64,000 bases of DNA from Bacteroidota bacterium (lineage in GTDB: Bacteria; Bacteroidota; Bacteroidia; Bacteroidales; F082). A model generated the notes under the pieces. That model was not told the DNA's origin and did no database searches. It saw only the letters and a list, made by a program, of their open reading frames with translations. Positions 37,374 to 47,328 of the stretch are shown here, one piece after another. The position numbers were made by a program, and so were the translations under genes. The stretch's first letter is position 1. Every line of letters starts with the position of its first letter. Location: NCBI GenBank assembly GCA_024279935.1, contig JAJRQZ010000135.1, forward strand, positions 1 to 64,000, read 5' to 3'.

Positions 37374-38776
37374 TATTCGACTATTAGTTTTTCTGTAAAA
37401 CTATTATTTTTTGTCTTGATAAACAAAACATAATGACCGGCTCTTAAAAAGTCCACGTCAATATTTATTGGCTCGGACGGATCCAATCTAGCCTTGATTT
37501 TTCTATGGAACACCTCCGACGAGTAATTGTCATATACTGTAACAACAGGACAATCAAGGCCTAAACTTGCGCTAATCTGAAATGTTCCTTTGTTGGGGTT
37601 AGGTTGGATGGAGATTATATTTGTTTTATCCGAATTATTTTCCGCTTTTCCTACTCCAAGAAATATGGAAGAAATAAAATCTGGAAGTCCCCAACGGCAT
37701 GTTCTTCCACCCAGACTAACAATAGCATATTCAAAATCACAATCAACCCCTATCTTGTTCGGTTGGTTTATCCTTGACAAGGAACCTGAATTGTTCATGG
37801 CCACATATATCCTGTTGTCGGGAGCTATCTGCAAGGCACCTTCCGTTCCTGTGGCCACAATGTATTGCGATGCTATGATATCGTCTATGTTACCGGCCTC
37901 CAGATCGTATTGCAGAAGATATTTTCCTACATGGTCTTTCCATGAGCTTACATACAGAAGTTTGTTGTCGGGGGAGAACTCGATTCCGTAAGGCTCACCA
38001 AGAATACCTGTGATTAACCTTGCATTTGAAACAATTCCCGTTGCATTGTTGAAATCGAATATCTCAACGTTTTTCATCCCCGCATTGGCTTTTGCCAAGA
38101 CCTCTCCATTGGGCGACACTTTCATATAGCCCTTGGCATTATCAATGTTGCCATTTATTACCAGGCCAAGTTCGCTTATTATTGGTGTTTCGTTAATTCC
38201 CTCATTAGTGATAAGATATGAATAAATATGGTTGGTTCCCCATTTTTGTGCTATAAGCCAGATGTTGAGGCCGTTGGCATGACCCACGGCTGCAAGCTTT
38301 TCGCACATAGGTTTAGTCAGGTTGACATTTTTTACAGTATCAACTACATCGCCTTTCCAGTTCAATAACCTCATATCCACAAGGCTATAATTAATTCCGT
38401 AGGAGCCGCCCGGTCCCTGGGCCACATCATCGATAGTGAACATATAATAAAGATTATCGCTCGCTGGGCGAGCTACGATAATACCGGATTGAGAACTCGA
38501 CGGGTTGCCAAGCAGGTTATTGCCATGGGGCATCTGCTGGTGATCCTTGTTCCACACCGTAATGCCGTCGGTATAAAACAACAAATGGCCCTCCTGATCT
38601 GAAATTGAGCTACAACCTTCCATCGTAGAAAGAGAACCATCCGTAATAGCTTCCGGAAGATAGTTTTTAAACGTCAAGCCTGCGTTTTCACCAAAAAACC
38701 AGTTTGCCGATTCCATTTGGGCATTTGCAATACTTACTGCAAACACAAGAAGTATGCTCAAGATTTTATTTTTCAT
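37373..38776 (-). CDS. T9SS-exported beta-propeller protein (short paralogue)
   Basis: A 467-residue protein with signal peptide (cleavage after SIANAQ). Residues 22-380 form a beta-propeller-like region opening with WFFGENAGL and including SPNGEVLAKA and EFSPDNKLLYVSSW blades. The last 75 residues are a type A T9SS sorting domain, starting at IISIQPNPNKGTFQIS and ending in KLIVE. It is a tandem paralogue of the neighbouring 880-residue protein. Their propellers are nearly the same, but this copy has no PKD or Ig-like modules. Likely surface-attached; binding partner unknown. Confidence 0.85.
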   Translation of the reverse strand: MKNKILSILLVFAVSIANAQMESANWFFGENAGLTFKNYLPEAITDGSLSTMEGCSSISDQEGHLLFYTDGITVWNKDHQQMPHGNNLLGNPSSSQSGIIVARPASDNLYYMFTIDDVAQGPGGSYGINYSLVDMRLLNWKGDVVDTVKNVNLTKPMCEKLAAVGHANGLNIWLIAQKWGTNHIYSYLITNEGINETPIISELGLVINGNIDNAKGYMKVSPNGEVLAKANAGMKNVEIFDFNNATGIVSNARLITGILGEPYGIEFSPDNKLLYVSSWKDHVGKYLLQYDLEAGNIDDIIASQYIVATGTEGALQIAPDNRIYVAMNNSGSLSRINQPNKIGVDCDFEYAIVSLGGRTCRWGLPDFISSIFLGVGKAENNSDKTNIISIQPNPNKGTFQISASLGLDCPVVTVYDNYSSEVFHRKIKARLDPSEPINIDVDFLRAGHYVLFIKTKNNSFTEKLIVE

Positions 38777-38793
38777 GATTGCTTAGGTTTTTG

Positions 38794-41436
38794 TTATCGC
38801 ACCATAAGTTTGGAGATAAATTGTTTTTTATTTGATTTGAAGACAACAAAATAAATACCCTTATCAGGAAAGTCAATATTCAAAAGGATACTCTCCCCTT
38901 TCAAGAGCAATCTGTTAAACTGCTTATAATAAATCTGTTGCCCTCTGATATTGCGAACAGACAATTCGGCATTATCCATATTTTCGCTCAGCTCAAGGCT
39001 GAAAACCCCTGAATTAGGGTTTGGCCTAATAGCAATTACAGCTTGTTCGTCCGGCTTTTCTTCCACCCCGATCGCACATTCATTGAAATCAAAAATTGTT
39101 GTTATGTTCCCGGAATTATAGCAGCCGGTTTCCCCATTGGTTACTTCGGCCGTATATGTTTGAAAGTCAATCCAGCTACCGTTCGTTTGTATCGTATTAA
39201 ACCTTGAATAAATATTTCCCGGGCTCCATTTATATACTGTTTCCATCGGGTCGGTATCAAAACCGGCGTCTAATAGCACGGAATCCCTGACACAAACGAC
39301 TATGGTATCGGGCGCATAAACTTTAGCCCCTTCCGGTATAAGGTCAATTACCGGCAACTGATTTACGACGACCGTAACTTCCTCATTGATGAAAGTTGTT
39401 TCAGAATCGCTAAGAACAAGTTTATAAGTTGTTGTTTGCTGTGGTGTGTCATTAAACTCGGCATCTGAGGAAGTAAAGCCTGGTGGTTCCGAAGTCCAGG
39501 AGTATTCATAAATACCACTGCCCCCTGTGGCATTGGCAGTAATGTTTGTTTGTTCGCCCCTGCATATTGTATCGGGGTTTGCAAAAGGATATGCGGCCAA
39601 GGCGTCGCCGGGCTCGTAAACATTTACAAGCACGTCTGAAGGAAGGGCAAGACACCCATTGGCATCATTAACGAACAGGGTATAGTTTTGAGGAGCGAAC
39701 AATGGTACTGTCACTGGGTCGGGGATGTCATTTTGAACCAGTTCCGAGGCCGGAATCCAAAAATATTCGTAGGGAGGCGTGCCGTTAGCTGCCACTCCTT
39801 CCAGGTTTGTGGTTGTTCCCGACTCGATTAGCTGGTTATCGCCGGCATAGGCGGTCGGATTTGGAGTAAAAGTAATATTTACGGTATCGGCATTGGTACA
39901 GTTTTCGTCCAATGTAACCTGAACCCAGTAAGTGCCTGAAGTATCTACATTTATCCATCTTGTAGTATCGCCGGTTACCCAATAATATTCATCAAAGCCC
40001 TCACCAGCATCAAGTTGCCAAAACTCGCCATCGCAAAAAGTTGTGTCGTTGCCCAAATCCACAGGAGGTTTCTCGGCAACTACCACCAGATGGTTGACAC
40101 TTATTTTAATACCTTCTATCCAAACGGTCAACTGCACGTTGAACAAGGCAGCTTTCGAGAAAAGGTGCAAGGGGTCATTCAAGGTGGAGGTACTGTCATC
40201 TCCTGAGCCTGAATCCCCAAAATTCCATAATACGGAATCAGGTTCCTGCGATGAGTTCTCATAAAACTGTGTTGGAACACCAAGGCATGGTTTATCATTG
40301 TAAAACCCGGCGTTAAAACTAAAAAACGACTGTATGAACGGCGGTAATCCCCAACGGCATGTCCTTCCGGCCAGACCAACTGTTGCATATTCAAAGTTAC
40401 AATCGGCCCCTATCTTGTTCGGTTGGTTTATCCTTGACAAGGAACCTGAATTGTTCATGGCCACATATATCCTGTTGTCAGGAGCTATCTGCAAGGCGCC
40501 TTCCGTTCCTGTGGCCACAATGTATTGCGATGCGATTATATCGCCTATGCTTCCTGCTTCCAGGTCATATTGCAGAAGATACTTGCCTCCATGGTTTTTC
40601 CATGAATTCACGTACAACAGCTTATTGTCGGGAGAGAACTCAATTCCATAGGGCTCGCCGAGAATACCTGTGATTATCCTTGCGTTCGAGGCACGTCCCG
40701 TTGCATTGTTGAAATCGAATATCTCAACGTTTTTCATCCCCGCATTGGCTTTTGCCAAGACCTCTCCATTGGGCGACACTTTCATATAGCCCTTGGCATT
40801 ATCAATGTCACCGCTTATTACCAGACCAAGTTCGCTTATTATTGGCGTTTCGTTAATTCCCTCGTTGGTAATAAGGTATGAATAAATATTGTTGGTGCCC
40901 CATTTTTGAGTTATCACCCAGGTGTCGAAACCGTTCGCATGGCCAACAGCAGTAACCTTTTCGCACATTGGTGTTGTAAGGTTGACATTCTTCACCGTAT
41001 CCACAACATCGCCTTTCCAGTTCATTAGCTTCATATCAACAAGGCTATAATTGATACCGTAGGAGCCGCCATTTCCATGGGCCACATCATCGATAGTGAA
41101 TATATAATAAAGATTATCACTTGCCGGCCGCGGGACTATGATCCCGGATTGCGAGCTCGAAGGGTTTCCGAGCAAACCATTGCCATGGGGCATCTGGAGG
41201 TGATCCTTGTTCCACACTTTAATGCCATCGGTATAAAACCTTAATGTACCATTGGACGTTGATATCGAAGAGCATCCCTCCATGGTGCTCAAGGCCCCGT
41301 TTGTTTGCGCAACCGGGGTTCCGGAGCCAAAGTTCAGGCCTGCATTTTCACCAAAATACCAATAATTTGCCTGTTTCTGTGCATAAATAGTCAATGAGGC
41401 AAGCGTAAGGACAATAAGGAAATAAAAAGTTTTCAT
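38794..41436 (-). CDS. T9SS-exported propeller/PKD multidomain protein (long paralogue)
   Basis: An 880-residue protein with signal peptide (TIYAQK). Residues 24-380 are a propeller closely matching the 467-residue neighbour. A PKD domain follows (about 385-455, with VLWNFGDSGSGDDS), then several Ig/PKD-like modules built on DLGNDTTFCDG, PTAYAGDNQLIESG and a second SWTSEPPGF strand, and a C-terminal type A sorting domain (RPNPNSGVFSLELS to the end). The organisation is typical of Bacteroidota cell-surface adhesins or polymer-binding proteins. The gene is 17 bp upstream of the shorter paralogue. Confidence 0.85.
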   Translation of the reverse strand: MKTFYFLIVLTLASLTIYAQKQANYWYFGENAGLNFGSGTPVAQTNGALSTMEGCSSISTSNGTLRFYTDGIKVWNKDHLQMPHGNGLLGNPSSSQSGIIVPRPASDNLYYIFTIDDVAHGNGGSYGINYSLVDMKLMNWKGDVVDTVKNVNLTTPMCEKVTAVGHANGFDTWVITQKWGTNNIYSYLITNEGINETPIISELGLVISGDIDNAKGYMKVSPNGEVLAKANAGMKNVEIFDFNNATGRASNARIITGILGEPYGIEFSPDNKLLYVNSWKNHGGKYLLQYDLEAGSIGDIIASQYIVATGTEGALQIAPDNRIYVAMNNSGSLSRINQPNKIGADCNFEYATVGLAGRTCRWGLPPFIQSFFSFNAGFYNDKPCLGVPTQFYENSSQEPDSVLWNFGDSGSGDDSTSTLNDPLHLFSKAALFNVQLTVWIEGIKISVNHLVVVAEKPPVDLGNDTTFCDGEFWQLDAGEGFDEYYWVTGDTTRWINVDTSGTYWVQVTLDENCTNADTVNITFTPNPTAYAGDNQLIESGTTTNLEGVAANGTPPYEYFWIPASELVQNDIPDPVTVPLFAPQNYTLFVNDANGCLALPSDVLVNVYEPGDALAAYPFANPDTICRGEQTNITANATGGSGIYEYSWTSEPPGFTSSDAEFNDTPQQTTTYKLVLSDSETTFINEEVTVVVNQLPVIDLIPEGAKVYAPDTIVVCVRDSVLLDAGFDTDPMETVYKWSPGNIYSRFNTIQTNGSWIDFQTYTAEVTNGETGCYNSGNITTIFDFNECAIGVEEKPDEQAVIAIRPNPNSGVFSLELSENMDNAELSVRNIRGQQIYYKQFNRLLLKGESILLNIDFPDKGIYFVVFKSNKKQFISKLMVR

Positions 41437-41617
41437 TTTATAATAATTTTCAATATCAACAAAAATAACGAAAAATATGCTTATAATCCGTCAAGTTTTG
41501 TATTATCGGCGATTTATTTTTATAAGCTTCGATGTATCAAACCTATAAGATTTATAATGCCTTAAATTTAATGACAATAAAGTTAAGCAAATAGTTGGAG
41601 GCTTGTTTATATTTCAT

Positions 41618-41650
41618 AAAAAAAAGCCGTTCCACCTTAGGTGGGACGAC
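41618..41650 (-). terminator. Rho-independent terminator after the 380-aa acyl-CoA dehydrogenase
   Basis: On the minus strand an 11-bp stem (GTCGTCCCACC / GGTGGAACGGC, wobbles allowed, 3-base loop) is followed by eight T residues. It lies 37 bp beyond the stop codon of the leftward acyl-CoA dehydrogenase gene and separates it from the T9SS paralogue cluster. Confidence 0.85.
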
Positions 41651-41687
41651 TTTACTGCAATTAACCCTAATTTTGTAGTTTGTCTTC

Positions 41688-42830
41688 CTATTTCAATATT
41701 CCTTTTCCGATAACAACCCTTTGTACCTGATTGGTGCCTTCATAAATCTGGCAAAGTTTTGCGTCGCGCATCATTTTTTCGACAAGGTAGTCTTCGGAAT
41801 ACCCGTCCCCTGCCATAACCTGAACAGCATCGGTAGTAACTTTCATGCCTATATCAGAGGCATATAGCTTAGCCATGGCCGACAATAGGTTTGCGGTTCT
41901 TTGTTTGTTATCATAAGCCCAGGCTGCGTTCCACGTCAACAATCTGGCCGCTTCGATTTCAACGGCCATATCGGCCAGCATAAAGCTAACGCCCTGGTTC
42001 ACCGTAACAGGTTTCCCGAACTGGATACGGTTCTTGGCCCAGACTTTTGCCGTTTCGTATGCTTCGCGGGCATTTCCCAGGCTCAGGGCCGCAACGCCTG
42101 TGCGCGTACGCTCGAACGTCTTCATAGCCAACAAGAAACCCTGGCCTTCCGAACCGATGCGGTTCTCAACAGGGACCTCTACGTCGTGGAATTTAAACTC
42201 TGTTTGTATAGATGCTTTTTGCCCCATTTTATTCAGGTTTGAAACTATTTCAACTCCTGGTGCGTTTGTCGGAACCACAAAAGCCGTCAGGCTCCTTGCT
42301 CCTTTTTCAGGGTTGGTCAATGCGAAAACCGTGATAAAACTAGAAACGGCACCGTTCGTGATAAACCTTTTATGGCCGTTCATAATATATTTATCGCCAT
42401 GAAGCATCGCCTGGGTCTTAATACCAGCGACATCAGAGCCTGCATTCGGCTCTGTCAGGGCGTAAGCAGCAACACTCTGTTCTTCAACTATCTGGCCGAA
42501 AAAACGTTTCTTTTGTTCCTCGCTAGCACCCAAATACAGAGGTGTTAACGCAAGTGTGTTTGCATCCAGGCAAATTCCGATCCCAACACATCCGGCTCCC
42601 AATTCCTCGGAGGCAATAGCACTTTCCAATATACTGTGGCCATGACCACCGAATTCTGTTGACATTGGTCCGTTCATCATACCTTCTTTATATGCTGCCT
42701 TAACAACATCCCACGGAAATTCTGCTAATCCATCATACTTGCGCGCATTAGGCTTCATATGCCTGTTCGCAAAGTCTCTTACTTTCTCCCTAATCTCTAT
42801 CTGACGGGGCTCTAATGTGAAATCTACCAT
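41688..42830 (-). CDS. Acyl-CoA dehydrogenase (butyryl-CoA dehydrogenase type)
   Basis: A 380-residue FAD enzyme of normal short/medium-chain length. Typical features are YALTEPNAGSDV (residues 122-133), KRFITNG, FGKPV and catalytic Glu364 in QIYEGTNQVQR. It oxidises acyl-CoA to enoyl-CoA; the chain length cannot be decided. It has a dedicated terminator downstream and is transcribed divergently from xerD, with a TATTTTTG box on the minus strand at 42882-42889. Confidence 0.94.
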   Translation of the reverse strand: MVDFTLEPRQIEIREKVRDFANRHMKPNARKYDGLAEFPWDVVKAAYKEGMMNGPMSTEFGGHGHSILESAIASEELGAGCVGIGICLDANTLALTPLYLGASEEQKKRFFGQIVEEQSVAAYALTEPNAGSDVAGIKTQAMLHGDKYIMNGHKRFITNGAVSSFITVFALTNPEKGARSLTAFVVPTNAPGVEIVSNLNKMGQKASIQTEFKFHDVEVPVENRIGSEGQGFLLAMKTFERTRTGVAALSLGNAREAYETAKVWAKNRIQFGKPVTVNQGVSFMLADMAVEIEAARLLTWNAAWAYDNKQRTANLLSAMAKLYASDIGMKVTTDAVQVMAGDGYSEDYLVEKMMRDAKLCQIYEGTNQVQRVVIGKGILK

Positions 42831-42924
42831 TTTTTAAAATTTATGAATATCAATTTGATTTATTTCTTTTTTGGAAGGAAACAAAAATACGTTTTAATAT
42901 TGAATTACGAAAACCAAAATGATA

Positions 42925-42932
42925 TATATTTG
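42925..42932 (+). promoter_or_regulatory. -7 box for xerD-type recombinase
   Basis: TATATTTG, an exact TAnnTTTG match, with a TTG 22 bp upstream at 42900-42902. A transcript from here would start near 42938, upstream of the TTG initiation codon at 42956. Confidence 0.45.
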
Positions 42933-42955
42933 TAATTATTGGAAAAAATCGAGAT

Positions 42956-43861
42956 TTGTCATACAAAACTTATAGAAAAGGCTTTAAAACATACCTCCAG
43001 TTGGAGAGGAACTTATCTGCCAATACCATTGAAGCATATTTGCACGACCTGGACCTGCTACAAGGTTTCATCGATCAAAATGATATCGGGAAATCTCTTA
43101 AGAACATAAATCAGCGAGACCTGGAGGATTTTGTTTCTTTTATAAACGAAATGCAATTGGGCGCATATTCACAGGCAAGGGTGATTTCTGGCGTAAAAGC
43201 GTTTTATAAATACCTCGAGCTGGAGAGGGAAATTTCAGTTAACCCGACACAATTCCTTGAATCGCCGAGCTTGGGACGTAAGCTGCCCGATATATTGAGC
43301 GTTGCTGAAATCACTAATATCATAGAGTCCATCGACTTATCGAAACCCGAAGGGCAGAGAAACCGGGCAATGCTCGAACTGCTTTACGGTAGCGGATTAA
43401 GGGTTAGCGAGCTGATAAACATAAAAATCTCTGAAATAGACTTCAGGAACAATATTATCCTTGTTACGGGCAAAGGCAATAAGCAGCGACTGGTCCCGCT
43501 TGGCGAGATATCGAAAAAGCATATCATGCTATATCTTGATTTTCACCGTATTCATAAGAACATAAAAAAGGCTAACGAAGACTTTTTGTTTATAAATAGA
43601 AGGGGTAGCAAACTAAGCAGGCAGATGGTTTTTCTGATAATTAAAAAACAAAGGGAATTGCTTGGAATACAGAAACTTATAAGCCCACATACCTTTAGGC
43701 ACTCCTTTGCCACACATTTGGTTCAAAACGGCGCCGACCTTAGGGTGGTTCAGCAATTGCTAGGCCATTCCTCCATAACCACCACAGAGATATACACTCA
43801 CCTAAACACGGACGACCTAAGGAAAACCATATTAAGCTTTCATCCCAGGAATATGAAATAG
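42956..43861 (+). CDS. xerD: XerC/XerD-type tyrosine recombinase
   Basis: A 301-residue recombinase resolving chromosome dimers at dif. The N-terminal SAM-like core-binding domain covers residues 1-90. The catalytic set is complete: Arg149, Lys173, His245, Arg248, His271 and nucleophile Tyr280, within the motifs YGSGLR, TGKGNK, HTFRHSFATH and LGHSS. The start is a TTG codon, preceded by no nearby in-frame ATG, and the length matches chromosomal Xer proteins rather than phage integrases. Assignment to XerD over XerC is from overall similarity and is not certain. Confidence 0.9.
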   Translation: MSYKTYRKGFKTYLQLERNLSANTIEAYLHDLDLLQGFIDQNDIGKSLKNINQRDLEDFVSFINEMQLGAYSQARVISGVKAFYKYLELEREISVNPTQFLESPSLGRKLPDILSVAEITNIIESIDLSKPEGQRNRAMLELLYGSGLRVSELINIKISEIDFRNNIILVTGKGNKQRLVPLGEISKKHIMLYLDFHRIHKNIKKANEDFLFINRRGSKLSRQMVFLIIKKQRELLGIQKLISPHTFRHSFATHLVQNGADLRVVQQLLGHSSITTTEIYTHLNTDDLRKTILSFHPRNMK

Positions 43862-43965
43862 AAGAAAGCTTAAACCGGCAACATATCAAAAAGACATTTT
43901 GTCACCCCCTGTCCAATGGCATGTGCTTTGATTGCCTCGTGCTAAAACATTAAAATTTTTTAATA

Positions 43966-45882
43966 ATGACTAAGCAAAAAGGAAATATCGACATTAAAAC
44001 GGAAAATATTTTTCCGATCATAAAAAAGTTTCTTTATTCAGACCATGAGATATTCTTGAGAGAGATTATCTCAAACGCGGTTGATGCCACACAAAAGCTC
44101 AAAACAATAGCATCAATGGGTAAGGTAAAAGACGATCTGGGCGACCTTACGATCCATGTCGAGGTGGATAAAAAGAAAAAAACCATTACTGTCCGCGACC
44201 GGGGAATCGGCATGACCAAGGATGAGGTCGAGAAATATATCAACCAGATAGCCTTTTCGAGCGCCGAGGAGTTTGTGAAGAAGTTCAAGAACAAATCAGA
44301 AGCCGAGAGCAATGCCATTATCGGCCATTTCGGCTTAGGTTTCTATTCTTCATTCATGGTTGCCGAAAATGTGGAGATAAAAACAAAAACATATAAGAAG
44401 GGCGGATCGACAAGAGCAGTTCATTGGGAGTGCGACGGCAGTCCCGAATATACTATTCAGGAACTGGACAAGGAAGACCGGGGCACAGAGATAATTCTTC
44501 ATATCGACAACGAAAACAAGGATTTTCTCGAAAATTACAAAATCAACGAGCTTCTTTCAAAATATTGCAAATTCCTTCCTGTCCCTATTCAGTTCGGGAC
44601 CGAAAAGATACAGGAACCTATTGAAGGAGAGAAGGATAAAGACGGTAATCAAAAAACCAAGGAAGTTGAGCGCCCAAAAATAATCAACAACCCCAACCCC
44701 CTTTGGAAAACTAAGCCGAGCGAGGTCAAGGAAGAAGATTATAAAACTTTCTATCGCGAGCTCTATCCAATGAATTTCGACGAACCGTTGTTCCAGATCC
44801 ATTTAAATGTTGATTATCCCTTTAACCTGACGGGCATTCTCTACTTCCCAAAGGTGAAAAAAGACTACGAGCTCCAAAGAAACAAGATTCAACTTTACAG
44901 CAATCAGGTATTTGTAACTGATTCAGTAGAAGGTATCGTCCCCGACTTCCTGACTCTCCTGCATGGCGTTATCGATTCTCCGGATATTCCGCTAAACGTT
45001 AGTCGCTCGTATTTGCAAAGCGACAACAACGTTAAAAAAATATCAAACTATATCAATAAAAAAGTAGCCGATAAGCTTGCGGAAATTTTCAAGAACGACA
45101 GGGAAGGCTTCGAGAAGAAGTGGGACGACATCAAGATATTCATTGAATACGGGATGATCTCGGAACCAAAATTCTACGAGAAAGCGGAAAAATTCGCCCT
45201 TCTAAAAAACACAGAAGACAAATACTTTACTTTTGATGAGTATAAAAAACATATAGAGCCAACACAGAAGGACAAGGACAAAAAACTGATTTATTTATAT
45301 GCCACCAATGTTGACGAACAATATTCGTACATAGAAACCGCAAAGGACAGGGGGTATGACGTGCTTGTTATGGACGGCGCCCTCGACAGCCACTTTATCA
45401 ATAACCTGGAGCAAAAGCTCGAGAACTCCGGTTTTGCCCGAGTTGACTCAAACACCATCGACAAATTGATAAACAAGGATGACGAAGCCCCTTCTAAACT
45501 TGATGACAAACAAAAAGAGACAGTTAAGACGGTAATCGAGAGAAATATTGATTCGCGGAAATTCAACATAGTCTTCGAGAACCTGAGCGAGACCGACATG
45601 CCCGTGATCATTATGCAAAATGAGTTCATGCGCCGGATGAAAGATATGGAAGCCATAGGCGGCGGCAGCGGAATGATGGGGCTTGGCGGCCTGCCAGAAA
45701 CTTACGAAATGGTGGTTAATGTGAATAATCCCTTGATATCCAAAATATTAAATAACAAAGACGAAGAGTCGCAGAATAAACTGGTCAAACAAGTTTACGA
45801 CTTGGCCCGTCTGTCGAAAAATCTTCTTAAGGGAAAAGAACTTACTGATTTCGTTAAAAGAAGCATCGACATCATAGAATAG
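43966..45882 (+). CDS. htpG: Molecular chaperone HtpG (Hsp90)
   Basis: A 638-residue ATP-dependent dimeric chaperone. The GHKL ATP site is visible as LREIISNAVDA (catalytic Glu33, Asn37), DRGIGMT and the lid segment IGHFGLGFYSSF. The middle domain has YPMNFDEPLFQIH and the catalytic-loop Arg in NVSRSYLQSD. The C-terminal dimerisation domain ends without an MEEVD tail, as expected for bacteria. A charged linker (EGEKDKDGNQKTKEVERP) between the first two domains is longer than in E. coli. Confidence 0.96.
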   Translation: MTKQKGNIDIKTENIFPIIKKFLYSDHEIFLREIISNAVDATQKLKTIASMGKVKDDLGDLTIHVEVDKKKKTITVRDRGIGMTKDEVEKYINQIAFSSAEEFVKKFKNKSEAESNAIIGHFGLGFYSSFMVAENVEIKTKTYKKGGSTRAVHWECDGSPEYTIQELDKEDRGTEIILHIDNENKDFLENYKINELLSKYCKFLPVPIQFGTEKIQEPIEGEKDKDGNQKTKEVERPKIINNPNPLWKTKPSEVKEEDYKTFYRELYPMNFDEPLFQIHLNVDYPFNLTGILYFPKVKKDYELQRNKIQLYSNQVFVTDSVEGIVPDFLTLLHGVIDSPDIPLNVSRSYLQSDNNVKKISNYINKKVADKLAEIFKNDREGFEKKWDDIKIFIEYGMISEPKFYEKAEKFALLKNTEDKYFTFDEYKKHIEPTQKDKDKKLIYLYATNVDEQYSYIETAKDRGYDVLVMDGALDSHFINNLEQKLENSGFARVDSNTIDKLINKDDEAPSKLDDKQKETVKTVIERNIDSRKFNIVFENLSETDMPVIIMQNEFMRRMKDMEAIGGGSGMMGLGGLPETYEMVVNVNNPLISKILNNKDEESQNKLVKQVYDLARLSKNLLKGKELTDFVKRSIDIIE

Positions 45883-45916
45883 TTTATTTCTCCTAGAGAA
45901 TAAATATTAAGCTGTA

Positions 45917-45947
45917 AACAGGAGTGCCTATTAAAGGTATTCCTGTT
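45917..45947. terminator. Bidirectional terminator htpG / MFS transporter
   Basis: AACAGGAGTGCC at 45917-45928 pairs with GGTATTCCTGTT at 45936-45947 (12 bp with two wobbles, 7-base loop), followed by TTCTCTCTC. The TAA stop codon of the convergent MFS gene (45931-45933) sits in the loop, so the hairpin is compact and shared. Confidence 0.65.
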
Positions 45948-47229
45948 TTCTCTCTCGTTTATACGACCACCTCATCAGCAGCATAGCCGAAAGCAAACAG
46001 AAAATGGCAATGGCAAAAGTAACTGTGAACCCGAACAACTCGTAAAACAGAACGCCCAGCAATGGCGAGAATATCGCCCGAAACCCTGTTAGCGACAAAT
46101 GCAGCGACTGATATGTCCCGGCTTGCTCAGGCCTGCAGAAATAAGCCGAACCTATATTCCACAACAACACCATGGTAGAAGCAAAAAGCCCATGAAAAAC
46201 AACATATAAAATAAGTGTATAGTAAATAGTTACACCATATAATTGAAAGTGATACGGGAAATAATCGGTTATCATCACGAAAAATATATAAAGTGCAATA
46301 GTCGAGAACGTTAATGCAGCAAACCTGCGAGGGTCGATATTGCCAAGCAATTTGCCGAAATAAGGCAATAGAACGATTGCCAATATGTTATAGGCGTTCC
46401 GGTAAAAAGCCACTGAACTATAATTCAGGTTCAAACCGTCGTAGAAATAAATTGTTATCACTGTAACGGAAATCATAAACGAAAAGCCGTACATCAGGAA
46501 GCCTGTTTCAAAATGACGATAGGGGACATTGCTTACGAGTATGTCCCTCATCTCCTTTATTGAGGAAGAAAGGGAGGAAAAAACACCTGCCGAACCTGCA
46601 GGCCGCCCCTCCTTAGGCTGCGGGATCAAGGACAGCACAAATACCGAAACTATTGCCATAATGCCCATTGCCGGAATTACCCAGGTAAATATGTAGTTAT
46701 CTATATCGAGAACATAACCATATAAAAAGGTAACAACAAGCATCACGATTTTGTTCGATGATGTTGCATAACTATACAGCTTCCCGAAGTTTGAGTGGGA
46801 GTAATTGCTTTTCAGCAAATAGTTGATATTTGGATAGATAAATATATTACCGGCAAAATAAATCAAAAATAGCCCCAAAAACACAATATGAAAAATCGAG
46901 TTCTGATATGCTTGTTCGTTACTTGGGAAGAAAAATATCGTCAGGAGTGGCAGGCGGCTCAAGATACCGGCAATACGTATAAGCCTCCTCCTGTTTTTTA
47001 TCCTCTTCAGGAACTCGTTAATTAGAATTAAAAATAAAAAAACTATCATGGAGAACTGAAACAGCAGCCCCAACTGATAATTAGAGCCCTTAATACTTTT
47101 TAAAAACACAAACTCGTTAAGAGCCAGCACTCCCAGCACAAAGCCTTCTATGAGCATATATGCCAGATGCAAGCTGAAAGTACTGCGTTCACCGGAATTT
47201 AGTTTTAGTCGGAAGCTTAACACGGCCAT
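45931..47229 (-). CDS. MFS transporter
   Basis: A 432-residue membrane protein with about 12 helices and a basic central loop (RPAGSAGVFSSLSSS region). The first ~25 residues are amphipathic and basic. There is no strong substrate clue. The pattern FGKLYSYATSSNKIVMLVVT fits the general MFS fold but not one of the well-defined drug-efflux groups. It converges on htpG and shares its terminator. Confidence 0.78.
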   Translation of the reverse strand: MAVLSFRLKLNSGERSTFSLHLAYMLIEGFVLGVLALNEFVFLKSIKGSNYQLGLLFQFSMIVFLFLILINEFLKRIKNRRRLIRIAGILSRLPLLTIFFFPSNEQAYQNSIFHIVFLGLFLIYFAGNIFIYPNINYLLKSNYSHSNFGKLYSYATSSNKIVMLVVTFLYGYVLDIDNYIFTWVIPAMGIMAIVSVFVLSLIPQPKEGRPAGSAGVFSSLSSSIKEMRDILVSNVPYRHFETGFLMYGFSFMISVTVITIYFYDGLNLNYSSVAFYRNAYNILAIVLLPYFGKLLGNIDPRRFAALTFSTIALYIFFVMITDYFPYHFQLYGVTIYYTLILYVVFHGLFASTMVLLWNIGSAYFCRPEQAGTYQSLHLSLTGFRAIFSPLLGVLFYELFGFTVTFAIAIFCLLSAMLLMRWSYKRERKQEYL

Positions 47230-47328
47230 GTTTTTTTTAATTGTGGCAAAAGTAAAAAATACGGGATGATAATTATGGATTTTGTCTTTTTATAAAAATT
47301 ACGATTAAAAACATTTTAACTTTGCCTC

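Noticed and set aside
42956-43861. Phage-type integrase linked to a mobile island
   Set aside because: Length, motifs and housekeeping neighbours (htpG) fit chromosomal XerC/XerD; no attachment site or phage genes are adjacent.
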